A stretch of 16,726 bases of DNA from an uncultured Clostridium sp. (GTDB lineage: Bacteria > Bacillota > Clostridia > Lachnospirales > Lachnospiraceae), in the NCBI RefSeq assembly GCF_900547735.1, contig NZ_URHZ01000097.1, forward strand, positions 1 through 16,726. The letters run 5' to 3'. The position numbers were made by a program, and so were the translations under genes. The notes under the pieces are model-generated. The model saw nothing but the letters and a program-made list of their open reading frames with translations, searched no databases and was not told the origin of the DNA. Below are positions 6,380-14,478 of this stretch, piece by piece (positions within the stretch are counted from its first letter, which is position 1; each line of letters starts with the position of its first letter).

Positions 6380-8749
6380 ATGTCAAAATCATTATACATA
6401 GCAGAAAAACCGAGTGTAGCCAGAGAATTCGCTAATGCGCTGAAGGTTTCGGGCAGGGCGAACGACGGCTATATCGAATCGGAGAATGCGGTTGTGACCT
6501 GGTGTGTGGGACATCTTGTTACAATGAGTTATCCGGAGGCCTATGACATAAAATATAAGAGATGGAGCCTCCAGACGCTTCCTTTTCTCCCGAAAGAATT
6601 TAAATATCAGGTAATTGAGAATGTTGAAAAACAGTTTAAGATTGTAAGCGGCCTTCTGAACAGGAACGATGTGGATACCATTTACGTCTGTACCGACTCC
6701 GGGCGGGAGGGAGAGTATATCTACCGTCTCGTGGCGCAGATGGCCGGGATTAAGGGCAAGAAACAGAAACGGGTCTGGATTGACTCGCAGACGGAAGAGG
6801 AAATACTGCGCGGAATCAGGGAGGCAAAGGATTTGTCTGAGTATGACAACCTGGCGTCCTCGGCCTATCTGAGGGCCAAGGAAGACTACCTGATGGGAAT
6901 TAACTTTTCCAGGGCGCTGACTCTGAAATACGGCCCTTCCATTTCAAACTATATGCGCACGGACAGGACCGTTGTGTCCGTCGGCCGCGTAATGACCTGC
7001 GTCCTCGGAATGGTAGTGCGGAGGGAGCGGGAGGTCAGGGACTTTGTGAAGACCCCGTTTTACCGCGTAATCGGCACATTCGGCCCGGAGGGATTCACAC
7101 TCGACGGCGAATGGAAGGCGGTAGAAGGATCCAAATACTTTAACCATCCCTGTCTCTATAAAGAGAATGGGTTTAAGGAACGAAAAGACGCGGAGGAACT
7201 GATAAACTATCTCTCTTCCAAAGAACCGATGGAGGGCGTTATCGCAGCCATCGATAAGAAGAAAGAGACAAAGAATCCTCCTCTTTTATATAACCTGGCG
7301 GAGCTTCAGAATGACTGCTCCAAGATGTTTAAAATCAGTCCCGACCAGACCCTTAAATCGGTCCAGGAACTGTATGAGAAAAAGCTTGTAACCTATCCGA
7401 GAACGGATGCCAGGGTTCTCTCCACCGCGGTTGCGAAGGAGATTCATAAAAATATCGGCGGACTGAAGAATTACGGGCCGTGCGCCGAGTTTGCGAAAGA
7501 AGCGCTTGACTCGGGTACCTATAAGGGAATTGCCAAAACGCGGTATGTCAATGACAAGCAAATCACCGATCACTACGCGATTGTTCCAACGGGACAGGGC
7601 CTGGGGGCACTTAGAGGGCTTTCGGAACTGAATGCCAGGATTTATCAGGTGATTGTAAGACGTTTCTTAAGTATCTTTTTCCCGCCGGCTGTTTACCAGA
7701 AATATTCGGTGGAGATCGTCTCACAGAATGAGCATTTCTTCGCCAGCTTCAAGGTCCTGAAAGATCAGGGTTACCTGAAGGTGGCCGACGTGTCGGGCCA
7801 GGCCAGGAAAAAGAATGCAAATGCGCAGGATAATTCCGGTGAAGGCGGGGAGCCGGCGGGAGCCGGGAAAGAAGAGCAGGCGGGCGAGGTGGTTCTGGAT
7901 TCATCCAGCCCCGAATTTATCGCAATGCTTGAAAAAATGAAAAAAGGCACTTCTGTATCCCTGGATGCACTGAATATAAAGGAAGGGGAGACTTCCCCGC
8001 CGAAACGCTACACTTCGGGTTCCATGATTCTGGCAATGGAGAATGCGGGACAGCTCATTGAAGACGAAGAGCTTCGGGCACAGATAAAGGGAAGCGGCAT
8101 CGGAACCAGTGCCACCAGGGCAGAGATTCTTAAGAAGCTCTGTAATATCAAGTACCTGTCGCTGAACGATAAAACCCAGGTTGTCACACCGACCTTTCTG
8201 GGTGAAGTGATTTTTGTGGTAGTGGAAGCTTCAATTAAACAGCTTCTGAACCCGGAACTCACCGCGAGCTGGGAAAAGGGCCTTACCTATGTGGCGGAAG
8301 GCAGTATCACCGCCGACGAATATATGGAAAAGCTGGAACGCTTTGTGGCCGGCCGGACCTATAATGCGGTAAGAGCCGCAAACCAGGCAGGTCTGAGGCC
8401 GATTTTTGACCAGGTATCGGAAAATTATAAAACCGCAGGTTCGGGAAAAGCCGCGGCCGGCAAAAAAACCGGTGCGAAGGCAGGAGCGAAAGCAGCGGAT
8501 GCCAAGGCGGCAGAAGCGAAAGCAGCAGATGCCAGGGCGGCAGAAGTGAAAGCAGCGGATGCCAGGGCGGCAGAGGTGAAAGCGGCGGATGTCAAGGCCG
8601 CAGAAGTGAAAGCAGCGGATGCCAAGACAGAGGCCGTGGAAACAGCGTCCTCGATAGAAACGGCTGGGGAGGCCGCGGCTTCAAAAGCAGCACCGGCTGA
8701 TGCCCTTAATCCCGTAGTAAATACAGAAGAAACAGACATGACGGTATAA
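6380..8749 (+). CDS. topB: DNA topoisomerase III (type IA) with repetitive C-terminal tail
   Basis: Type IA topoisomerases cut one DNA strand through a tyrosine link and pass the other, in decatenation and resolution of recombination intermediates. In this 789-residue protein the Toprim domain starts with SLYIAEKPSVA (E9) and continues with TDSGREGEYIYR (D106, G108, E110); the active tyrosine is Y339 in VTYPRTD, and the GSGIGTSATRAEILKKL segment is characteristic. The second Asp of the Toprim DxD motif is Gly here, a form I recall from Firmicutes TopB. A low-complexity insert lies near residues 472-512, and residues from about 680 form an Ala/Lys/Glu/Asp tail with five ten-residue repeats. 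No zinc-finger cysteine pairs are seen at the end. I chose ATG 6380 with GGGGA at 6370-6374 over the in-frame GTG at 6368. No terminator separates it from the next two genes. Confidence 0.93.
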   Translation: MSKSLYIAEKPSVAREFANALKVSGRANDGYIESENAVVTWCVGHLVTMSYPEAYDIKYKRWSLQTLPFLPKEFKYQVIENVEKQFKIVSGLLNRNDVDTIYVCTDSGREGEYIYRLVAQMAGIKGKKQKRVWIDSQTEEEILRGIREAKDLSEYDNLASSAYLRAKEDYLMGINFSRALTLKYGPSISNYMRTDRTVVSVGRVMTCVLGMVVRREREVRDFVKTPFYRVIGTFGPEGFTLDGEWKAVEGSKYFNHPCLYKENGFKERKDAEELINYLSSKEPMEGVIAAIDKKKETKNPPLLYNLAELQNDCSKMFKISPDQTLKSVQELYEKKLVTYPRTDARVLSTAVAKEIHKNIGGLKNYGPCAEFAKEALDSGTYKGIAKTRYVNDKQITDHYAIVPTGQGLGALRGLSELNARIYQVIVRRFLSIFFPPAVYQKYSVEIVSQNEHFFASFKVLKDQGYLKVADVSGQARKKNANAQDNSGEGGEPAGAGKEEQAGEVVLDSSSPEFIAMLEKMKKGTSVSLDALNIKEGETSPPKRYTSGSMILAMENAGQLIEDEELRAQIKGSGIGTSATRAEILKKLCNIKYLSLNDKTQVVTPTFLGEVIFVVVEASIKQLLNPELTASWEKGLTYVAEGSITADEYMEKLERFVAGRTYNAVRAANQAGLRPIFDQVSENYKTAGSGKAAAGKKTGAKAGAKAADAKAAEAKAADARAAEVKAADARAAEVKAADVKAAEVKAADAKTEAVETASSIETAGEAAASKAAPADALNPVVNTEETDMTV
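8489..8638 (+). repeat. Five tandem 30-bp repeats in the topB tail
   Basis: Units at 8489, 8519, 8549, 8579 and 8609 each encode ten residues of the form KAADxKAAEV or KAADxRAAEV (protein residues 704-753). Units two and three differ at only two bases, while the last has diverged (KAADAKTEAV). The reading frame is kept because the unit is a multiple of three. The charge pattern would favour a long alpha-helix. Confidence 0.95.
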
Positions 8750-8855
8750 CGGGTTACTGTTTACAGGAAGTATTCCACGCGGCGTGTTACCGGGCGCGGT
8801 ATAGCAGTAACTGTAACAGATTCTAACCACAGGCAGGAAAGAGAGGAACATGACT
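8750..8855 (+). other. Structured spacer between topB and the beta-helix gene
   Basis: GTTACTG at 8753-8759 pairs with CAGTAAC at 8805-8811. Between them are two small hairpins, CACG/CGTG at 8776-8786 and ACCG/CGGT at 8789-8800, so a three-way junction can be drawn. There is no U run, so this does not look like a terminator. No promoter is clear. Confidence 0.35.
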
Positions 8856-9530
8856 ATGATTCGGGAACAGATGAAGATTGCAGAACTCTATGATTTGACA
8901 CATACACTTGCGGCGGATTATCTGGCGCAGTATGAATTTCCCTGGGATGCACTTCAGGGAATCAGCGATTTTCTGATTCAGCTCGGCGGCAGCCTGGATG
9001 AGAACGAGTATGAGAAACGGGGAGAGAATGTTTGGGTGCATAAAACCGCAAAAGTGGCTCCCACCGCGTTCTTAAACGGTCCGGTCATCGTGTGCAGGGA
9101 TGCCGAAGTGCGCCACTGCGCCTTTATCCGCGGAAGCGCGCTGATTGGGGAGGGCGCCGTGGTAGGCAACTCCACGGAGCTGAAGAATGTGATTCTTTTC
9201 GACAAGGTTCAGGTACCGCACTACAACTATGTGGGTGATTCGATTCTTGGATTTAAGGCCCATATGGGAGCCGGTTCCATCACCTCCAATGTGAAATCCG
9301 ACAAACTGCTTGTAACTATCCATGCCGCCGACGGTGAGATCGAGACGGGCAGAAAAAAGGTGGGAGCGCTGATTGGAGATAATGTGGAGGTTGGCTGCGG
9401 TTCCATATTAAACCCCGGCACCGTGATTGGAAGATGGTCCAATATTTATCCTCTTTCCAGCGTGCGCGGCTGTGTGGATCCGGATTCCATCTACAAGCGC
9501 CAGGGCGAGGTTGTGGCAAAAACGGTTTAG
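8856..9530 (+). CDS. GlmU-like left-handed beta-helix protein (acyltransferase or nucleotidyltransferase-related)
   Basis: A 224-residue protein whose residues from about 60 on form hexapeptide-repeat coils of a left-handed beta-helix, as in the C-terminal half of GlmU. The stretch NSTELKNVILFDKVQVPHYNYVGDSILG, followed by GAGSITSNVKSDK, closely resembles the acetyl-CoA-binding region of GlmU, and later coils include GDNVEVGCGSILNPGTVIG. The N-terminal 60 residues are helical and do not form a pyrophosphorylase domain, so any label as a UDP-GlcNAc pyrophosphorylase would be misleading. The substrate is unknown; an acetyl or other acyl transfer to a sugar or sugar nucleotide is the best guess. 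GAGAGG at 8841-8846 is nine bases from ATG 8856 and only three from ATG 8850, so I prefer the former. It lies between topB and fbp without terminators, so it may be cotranscribed. Confidence 0.75.
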   Translation: MIREQMKIAELYDLTHTLAADYLAQYEFPWDALQGISDFLIQLGGSLDENEYEKRGENVWVHKTAKVAPTAFLNGPVIVCRDAEVRHCAFIRGSALIGEGAVVGNSTELKNVILFDKVQVPHYNYVGDSILGFKAHMGAGSITSNVKSDKLLVTIHAADGEIETGRKKVGALIGDNVEVGCGSILNPGTVIGRWSNIYPLSSVRGCVDPDSIYKRQGEVVAKTV

Positions 9531-9624
9531 TAACGGTAACCTTTAAGCTTCGCGGCCGGATGCCCGGGAGGCAGGAGTCCATTAGGAGTGATTTCAGCAG
9601 AACATAATGGATAAGGAGGATGTT

Positions 9625-11586
9625 ATGAAAAATTTGGAGATCAGATATCTGGAATGGCTGGCGGAGCTGTATCCCACGATTGGGGCGGCGTCGACGGAGG
9701 TGATTAATCTGGAGGCAATCGTCAACCTTCCCAAGGGAACGGAGCATTTTCTGACGGATATTCACGGGGAATACGAGGCATTTTCCCATGTGCTTAAGAA
9801 CGGCTCCGGGGCCGTCAAACGCAAAATCGACGATGTGTTCGGCAATACGCTGAGCCGTCAGGATAAACAGTCCCTTGCGACGCTGATTTACTATCCGAGG
9901 GAAAAGATGAGCCGTATCCTGCAGACGGAACCGAATCCGGAGGACTGGTATAAAATCACGCTGTACCGCCTGATTGAGGTCAGCAGGAGGGCGGCCAGCA
10001 AATACACACGTTCCAAGGTGCGTAAGGCCCTTCCGAAGGAATTTGCCTATGTGCTGGAGGAGCTTCTGACCGAGAAGGCGGAGCTGACGGACAAGGAGTC
10101 CTATTACGACGCGATTATCCAGACGATTATCCGGGTGGGCCGGGCCAAACAGTTTATCATAGCCTTGAGCGAACTGATCCAGCGTCTGATAGTGGATCAT
10201 CTCCACATTGTGGGCGATATCTATGACAGGGGACCGGGGCCTCATATTATTATGGATAAGCTGATGACGTATCACTCGGTGGACATCCAGTGGGGAAACC
10301 ACGATGTCCTCTGGATGGGGGCGGCGGCCGGACAGGCGGGCTGTATCGCGAATGTGATACGAATCTGTGCCAGATACGGCAACCTGGATATCCTGGAGGA
10401 CGGATACGGTATCAACATGCTGCCTTTAGCCACTTTTGCGCTGAACACGTATGCGGACGATCCCTGCACCTGTTTCCAGTTAAAGGGGAGCAATACCTAT
10501 GATGCGTCGGAGATGGAGATTAACCAGAAGATGCATAAGGCGATTTCCATCATCCAGTTTAAGGCGGAGGGCCAGATTATCAGGCGCCATCCGGAATTCC
10601 GTCTGGAACAGCGCAACCTGCTTCACCTGATCGACTATGAAAAAGGGACGATCACGCTGGATGGAAAGGAATATACCCTGCTGGACTGTCATTTCCCAAC
10701 CGTGGATCCGAAGGACCCCTACGCTTTTACGGACCAGGAGGCAGAGATTATGGACCGTCTGGAGAGGGCGTTCCTCAACTGTGAAAAACTGCAGCAGCAC
10801 ATGAAATTCCTCCTTGCAAAGGGAAGTCTCTATAAGGTATACAATAATAATCTGCTCTACCATGGCTGCGTGCCTCTGAATGAGGACGGCACATTCAGGG
10901 CGGTGGAGATTTACGGGAAGAAATATAAGGGAAAAGCCCTGTATGACATCCTGGATAATTATGTGAGAAAAGGTTTTGTCTCCATGGACATGGAGGAGAG
11001 GGAGCGGGGGCGCGACCTGATGTGGTATATCTGGCTCCACGAGAATTCCCCGCTGTTTGGAAAAGACAAGATGGCCACATTCGAGCGGTATTTCCTGGCC
11101 GAGAAGGAGACGCACCGGGAGGCCAAAAATCCGTACTATCATTTCCTGGAAAATGAGGACGTGATGGATCGGATCCTTGCGGAATTCGGCCTTGCCAAAG
11201 AGGGAGCCCATATTATCAACGGCCATGTGCCGGTCAAATCCAAAGACGGGGAGAGCCCAATCAAATGCAACGGAAAGCTGCTGGTGATCGACGGAGGATT
11301 TTCCAGGGCCTATCAGAAAGAGACGGGAATTGCCGGTTACACCCTGATATACAACTCCTACGGCCTGATTCTGGCGGCACACGATCCCTTTGAATCCACG
11401 GAAGCGGCGATCGAGAATGAGAGCGACATCCACTCCGACAGCAAGATGGTCAAGTGGGTTCCGGAGCGCAAATGTGTGGGAGACACGGACATTGGAAGGG
11501 AACTGAAGGAAAAGATAAAAGACCTGGAAAAACTGCTGGATGCCTACTATACGGGTACCATTGCGGAAAAATTCACGGTTCACTAG
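9625..11586 (+). CDS. fbp: Fructose-1,6-bisphosphatase, class III
   Basis: This enzyme hydrolyses fructose 1,6-bisphosphate to fructose 6-phosphate, the committed gluconeogenic step, in the cytosol. The 653-residue length is typical of the Firmicutes class III family, unrelated to the E. coli class I enzyme. It carries a calcineurin-type metallophosphatase core: LTDIHGEYEAF with D45 and H47, GDIYDRG at 197-203, GNHD at 224-227 and NGHVPV with H534, with a large insert between the third and fourth motifs as expected. AAGGAGG at 9613-9619 is five bases from ATG 9625, so I chose this over the in-frame ATG at 9607, which overlaps the ribosome site. The gene is the last of the topB run and ends just before a strong terminator. 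Class III enzymes are known to respond to PEP and AMP in Bacillus; nothing here shows that directly. Confidence 0.95.
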   Translation: MKNLEIRYLEWLAELYPTIGAASTEVINLEAIVNLPKGTEHFLTDIHGEYEAFSHVLKNGSGAVKRKIDDVFGNTLSRQDKQSLATLIYYPREKMSRILQTEPNPEDWYKITLYRLIEVSRRAASKYTRSKVRKALPKEFAYVLEELLTEKAELTDKESYYDAIIQTIIRVGRAKQFIIALSELIQRLIVDHLHIVGDIYDRGPGPHIIMDKLMTYHSVDIQWGNHDVLWMGAAAGQAGCIANVIRICARYGNLDILEDGYGINMLPLATFALNTYADDPCTCFQLKGSNTYDASEMEINQKMHKAISIIQFKAEGQIIRRHPEFRLEQRNLLHLIDYEKGTITLDGKEYTLLDCHFPTVDPKDPYAFTDQEAEIMDRLERAFLNCEKLQQHMKFLLAKGSLYKVYNNNLLYHGCVPLNEDGTFRAVEIYGKKYKGKALYDILDNYVRKGFVSMDMEERERGRDLMWYIWLHENSPLFGKDKMATFERYFLAEKETHREAKNPYYHFLENEDVMDRILAEFGLAKEGAHIINGHVPVKSKDGESPIKCNGKLLVIDGGFSRAYQKETGIAGYTLIYNSYGLILAAHDPFESTEAAIENESDIHSDSKMVKWVPERKCVGDTDIGRELKEKIKDLEKLLDAYYTGTIAEKFTVH

Positions 11587-11631
11587 TCGGCGGAGTCGTA
11601 TTTTATACTATCCTGTCGAAATAAGACGAAT

Positions 11632-11683
11632 AAAGGCGGTTCATTTTGCAGACGGAAAAAAGCTGCAGAGTGGGCCGCTTTTT
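11632..11683 (+). terminator. Rho-independent terminator after fbp
   Basis: Bases 11636-11651 pair with 11663-11678 over 16 consecutive pairs including G.U pairs (GCGG/CCGC at the base, GCAG/CTGC at the tip). An A run precedes and TTTTT follows at 11679-11683. It ends the topB-fbp run. Confidence 0.88.
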
Positions 11684-11820
11684 GATTCCCGGTGAGGCAG
11701 AAAATATAAATGTTAACATTAAGTTACATTTGTTACAGTTTTAACATATGAATTTAATATATAACGGATATTGTATGCAGTATCCTTCATATGAGGACAA
11801 ACTAGTGTAAAGTATCCAAG

Positions 11821-11846
11821 AAAATACAATTAAATGATTGTATTTT
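11821..11846. promoter_or_regulatory. Operator-like perfect inverted repeat over the -35
   Basis: The arm AAAATACAAT (11821-11830) and its exact reverse complement ATTGTATTTT (11837-11846) are separated by six bases. The right arm covers the -35 hexamer. The position suits a repressor site. The motif does not match a cre or CodY site that I know. Confidence 0.55.
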
Positions 11847-11865
11847 TGTGTGAATGTACTATAAT
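11838..11865 (+). promoter_or_regulatory. Sigma-A promoter of the cstA-type gene
   Basis: TTGTAT at 11838-11843 and a perfect TATAAT at 11860-11865 are 16 bases apart. Transcription should begin near 11872. Confidence 0.75.
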
Positions 11866-11882
11866 GATAGTGAATAAAAAAA

Positions 11883-11897
11883 CAGTGTATCACACTG
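11883..11897. promoter_or_regulatory. Second dyad in the cstA leader
   Basis: CAGTGT (11883-11888) and ACACTG (11892-11897) form a perfect six-base inverted repeat around ATC, between the expected start of transcription and the ribosome site. It could be a second operator or a small RNA hairpin. Confidence 0.4.
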
Positions 11898-11921
11898 AAA
11901 AAAACATAGGAGGGAATGAGT

Positions 11922-13361
11922 ATGTTAAGTTTTTTTATTTGTCTGGTGCTGCTGGTAGGCGGCTATTTTATCTACGGTAAAATGGTAGATAACACATTTG
12001 GTACCGACGACAGGGAGACTCCGGCGGTGAGAATCAACGACGGGGTGGATTACGTTGTCATGCCTCAATGGAAACTGTTTTTAGTCCAGCTCCTGAATAT
12101 CGCCGGTCTCGGCCCGATTTTCGGAGCGCTTCAGGGAGCTTTATGGGGACCTGTTGTCTTTCTGTGGATTACATTCGGTACGATTTTTGCCGGAGGCGTC
12201 CACGACTATTTTTCGGGAATGCTGTCCGAGCGTAATGAAGGAGCTTCCATTTCCGAGGTCTGCGGTATTTATCTCGGCGGACTGATGAAGAACGTCATGC
12301 GTGTTTTCAGTATCGTTCTTCTCGTAATGGTAGGAACCGTGTTTGCAGTCGGACCGGCCGGCCTGATTGTCACCCTGTTCCAGAACAGCGGAGCCACCGG
12401 TATTGTAACCAATAAGGAACTCTGGCTGTGGGTAATCCTGGCATATTATTTCATTGCCACATTTATTTCCATCGATAAGATTATCGGTAAGATTTACCCT
12501 GTATTCGGCGTCTGCCTGATTATCATGGCAGTCGGTGTCGGCATCGGTATTTTCACAAAATCAGAGTATGTGATTCCTGAAATCTGGACGAATTTTTACA
12601 ACATGCATCCGGCGGGAACGCCAATCTGGAGTGTTATGTTCATCACCGTTGCCTGCGGCGCTATTTCCGGTTTCCATGCAACACAGTCGCCTCTGATGGC
12701 CCGCTGTATGAAATCCGAGAAGCAGGGACACTTTGTATTCTACGGCGCAATGGTATGTGAAGGCGTAATCGCCCTGATTTGGGCAGCCGCAGGATGTTCC
12801 CTTTACTCCGTAACGGGAGGCCTTAACACAGGACTTCAGGAGGCTCTTGCCAACGGTCAGTCCGCAGCAATTTACGACGTATGTAAGAAGACCATGGGCG
12901 GAATCGGTATTGCACTTGCCATGCTCGGCGTTATCGCATGCCCGATTACTTCAGGCGACACCGCATTCAGAAGCGCGCGTCTCGTTGTGGCCGACTGGTT
13001 TAAGATTGATCAGAAGGCATATATGAGCCGTCTGAAACTCTGTATCCCGCTGCTGGCGGCAGGCGCCATCATCGGCCATCTGGATTACACGATTGTATGG
13101 AGATACTTCAGCTGGACGAACCAGACTCTGGCAATGATCGTTCTCTGGACCGCAAGCATGTATCTCTTTAAAGAGAAAAAGAACTACTGGATTACGGCAG
13201 TGCCTGCAACCTTTATGAGCGCCGTGTCCATGACTTATTTCTTCTATGCGAAGGAATGTCTGAATCTCGGCACAACATTTGCTTATCCGGCCGGAATTAT
13301 TCTGGCGGTGGTATTCCTTGCAGTATTCATGAGGGCTACGAAAAAACAGCAGACCGCTTAA
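11922..13361 (+). CDS. CstA-family carrier (short form), putative pyruvate or peptide transporter
   Basis: A 479-residue, highly hydrophobic membrane protein with about a dozen helices. Family wording is clear: NDGVDYVVMPQWKLFLVQLLNIAGLGPIFGALQGALWGP near residues 39-77, GGVHDYFSGMLSERNEG, and later GFHATQSPLMARCM and SGDTAFRSARLVVADWF. E. coli CstA and BtsT (about 700 residues) carry pyruvate, and CstA has also been linked to peptide uptake in starvation. This protein is the shorter form common in Clostridia, so the substrate is inferred, not shown. AGGAGGG at 11908-11914 is seven bases from ATG 11922 but only one from ATG 11916, so I chose the former. It has its own promoter with operator-like repeats, which suggests control by carbon supply. 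The next gene starts 51 bases on with no terminator between. Confidence 0.9.
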   Translation: MLSFFICLVLLVGGYFIYGKMVDNTFGTDDRETPAVRINDGVDYVVMPQWKLFLVQLLNIAGLGPIFGALQGALWGPVVFLWITFGTIFAGGVHDYFSGMLSERNEGASISEVCGIYLGGLMKNVMRVFSIVLLVMVGTVFAVGPAGLIVTLFQNSGATGIVTNKELWLWVILAYYFIATFISIDKIIGKIYPVFGVCLIIMAVGVGIGIFTKSEYVIPEIWTNFYNMHPAGTPIWSVMFITVACGAISGFHATQSPLMARCMKSEKQGHFVFYGAMVCEGVIALIWAAAGCSLYSVTGGLNTGLQEALANGQSAAIYDVCKKTMGGIGIALAMLGVIACPITSGDTAFRSARLVVADWFKIDQKAYMSRLKLCIPLLAAGAIIGHLDYTIVWRYFSWTNQTLAMIVLWTASMYLFKEKKNYWITAVPATFMSAVSMTYFFYAKECLNLGTTFAYPAGIILAVVFLAVFMRATKKQQTA

Positions 13362-13412
13362 CGGCTGCTGCGAATGAAAGGACACAAATCTAAGAAAAAC
13401 CGGAGATAAACT

Positions 13413-14450
13413 ATGATTTTTAAGCCAGTGAAGCTCGGCCTTGAGAGCCTGCCGGAGCAGGAGTTGGAACAGGACAGAAAACAGTGCAGAAAATTCGGCC
13501 CCTGCGGGGTGGGAGAGAAGGCGCTGTACCTGAACAGTTTTTACATAGACAGACGGTACTATATCCCGATCGCCTCGGTAACCCGCGTGTTCAAGCGGGT
13601 GGCGATGAGCAAGGGCGGTTTCAGCGGGAAAGGGATGTTTGCCAGTATTCCTTATCTGGTGGTAGAGTATGAAGATGGGAAAGAAAAACAGTGTAATTTT
13701 AAATACGAGGAGAACGTGGATCGTATGCTGGCCTGCATCGGCAGGGATCACTCCGAAATCAGGCTGGTGAGTGAGGCGGCCGAGGAGCGGCTTAAAAAGA
13801 AGGAGCAGGAGCGCGCCGCAAAGCGCCTCCCGGTCCTCCCGGAAGAGGCGAAAGAAGAGCTTGAGCGGCTTCAGAACGCCAGAGAATTTCTGGAGGAGAA
13901 GCCGGAGCTTGGCATTGCGCTCAGCCAGGCGGCCAGAAGAAAAAGGGCCTATGAAAACAGCAGCCCCAGCTACAAATGGGTGGCCTTGGCCATTTCGCTT
14001 CTGGGAGTCTGTTCCCTTGTGTACGGAATCTATTCACTGATTCATCACGTGGGATTCGCCATCTATTTCACTCTTTTTGGAATGGCGGCTATTTTCCTGT
14101 TTTCCAGCGCCAGTATGCTGCCGACTTCGAAAAACAACAAGCGTTTTATCCTGAACCAGGAAAAGCGGGCATTGGAGGAGATGGAGCAGTATCTGGCCTT
14201 ATACCGGGAAAAAGCGTCAGAAACGGCCGGAGGAAAAGCGTTTCCGCTTCCCGCAAGGTATTCACACCCCGTAGTACTGAAAAGGATGTGTGAAATCATC
14301 GCGGAGGGCAGGGCGGAAGACGCCGGTGCCGCGCTTGAGGCGGTGAAAGAAGACCTCAGGGCATTAAACTCCGGGGTGGAAGTAGACCAGGAAGAGTACG
14401 AGGAAGTAGTGGCAGTCAAAGCCATGTTTTTAAATGCAGATTACAGCTAA
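13413..14450 (+). CDS. Unrecognised protein with two central membrane helices
   Basis: I do not recognise this 345-residue protein. Residues 1-118 look like a compact, mainly beta domain (LNSFYIDRRYYIPIASVTRVFKRV, then SIPYLVVEYEDGKEKQCNFKY) reminiscent of a PH-like fold of the type found in membrane-associated proteins, which is inference from the strand pattern only. Residues 119-180 are charged and helical. Two membrane helices lie at about 188-209 and 212-234, joined by a very short turn, so both ends should face the same side, probably the cytosol. Residues 240-345 are helical and acidic toward the end. CGGAG at 13401-13405 is seven bases from the ATG. It lies 51 bases after the cstA-type gene without a terminator, so it is probably cotranscribed. 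A two-way terminator follows. Confidence 0.75.
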   Translation: MIFKPVKLGLESLPEQELEQDRKQCRKFGPCGVGEKALYLNSFYIDRRYYIPIASVTRVFKRVAMSKGGFSGKGMFASIPYLVVEYEDGKEKQCNFKYEENVDRMLACIGRDHSEIRLVSEAAEERLKKKEQERAAKRLPVLPEEAKEELERLQNAREFLEEKPELGIALSQAARRKRAYENSSPSYKWVALAISLLGVCSLVYGIYSLIHHVGFAIYFTLFGMAAIFLFSSASMLPTSKNNKRFILNQEKRALEEMEQYLALYREKASETAGGKAFPLPARYSHPVVLKRMCEIIAEGRAEDAGAALEAVKEDLRALNSGVEVDQEEYEEVVAVKAMFLNADYS

Positions 14451-14478
14451 TTAGTATACGGCGAAAGCCGGTAACACA

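Larger units (their letters stand above)
11684..11921 (+). promoter_or_regulatory. cstA upstream regulatory region
   Basis: After the fbp terminator this gap is strongly AT-rich and has no open frame worth calling. Bases 11711-11758 hold repeated TTAACAT/GTTACA words, including the palindrome TGTTAACA. A weak extra promoter (TTACAG, then AATATA) can be drawn there. The main promoter and two inverted repeats lie further down and are listed separately. The likely transcript leader is about 50 bases. Confidence 0.5.

Noticed and set aside
8425..8739. Minus-strand Ala/Ser-rich repetitive open frame
   Set aside because: It is the antisense reading of the topB repeat tail; the repeat unit being a multiple of three keeps all frames open.
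10480..11583. Minus-strand open frame of 367 codons
   Set aside because: It is a shadow of the fbp gene, which has all catalytic motifs on the plus strand.
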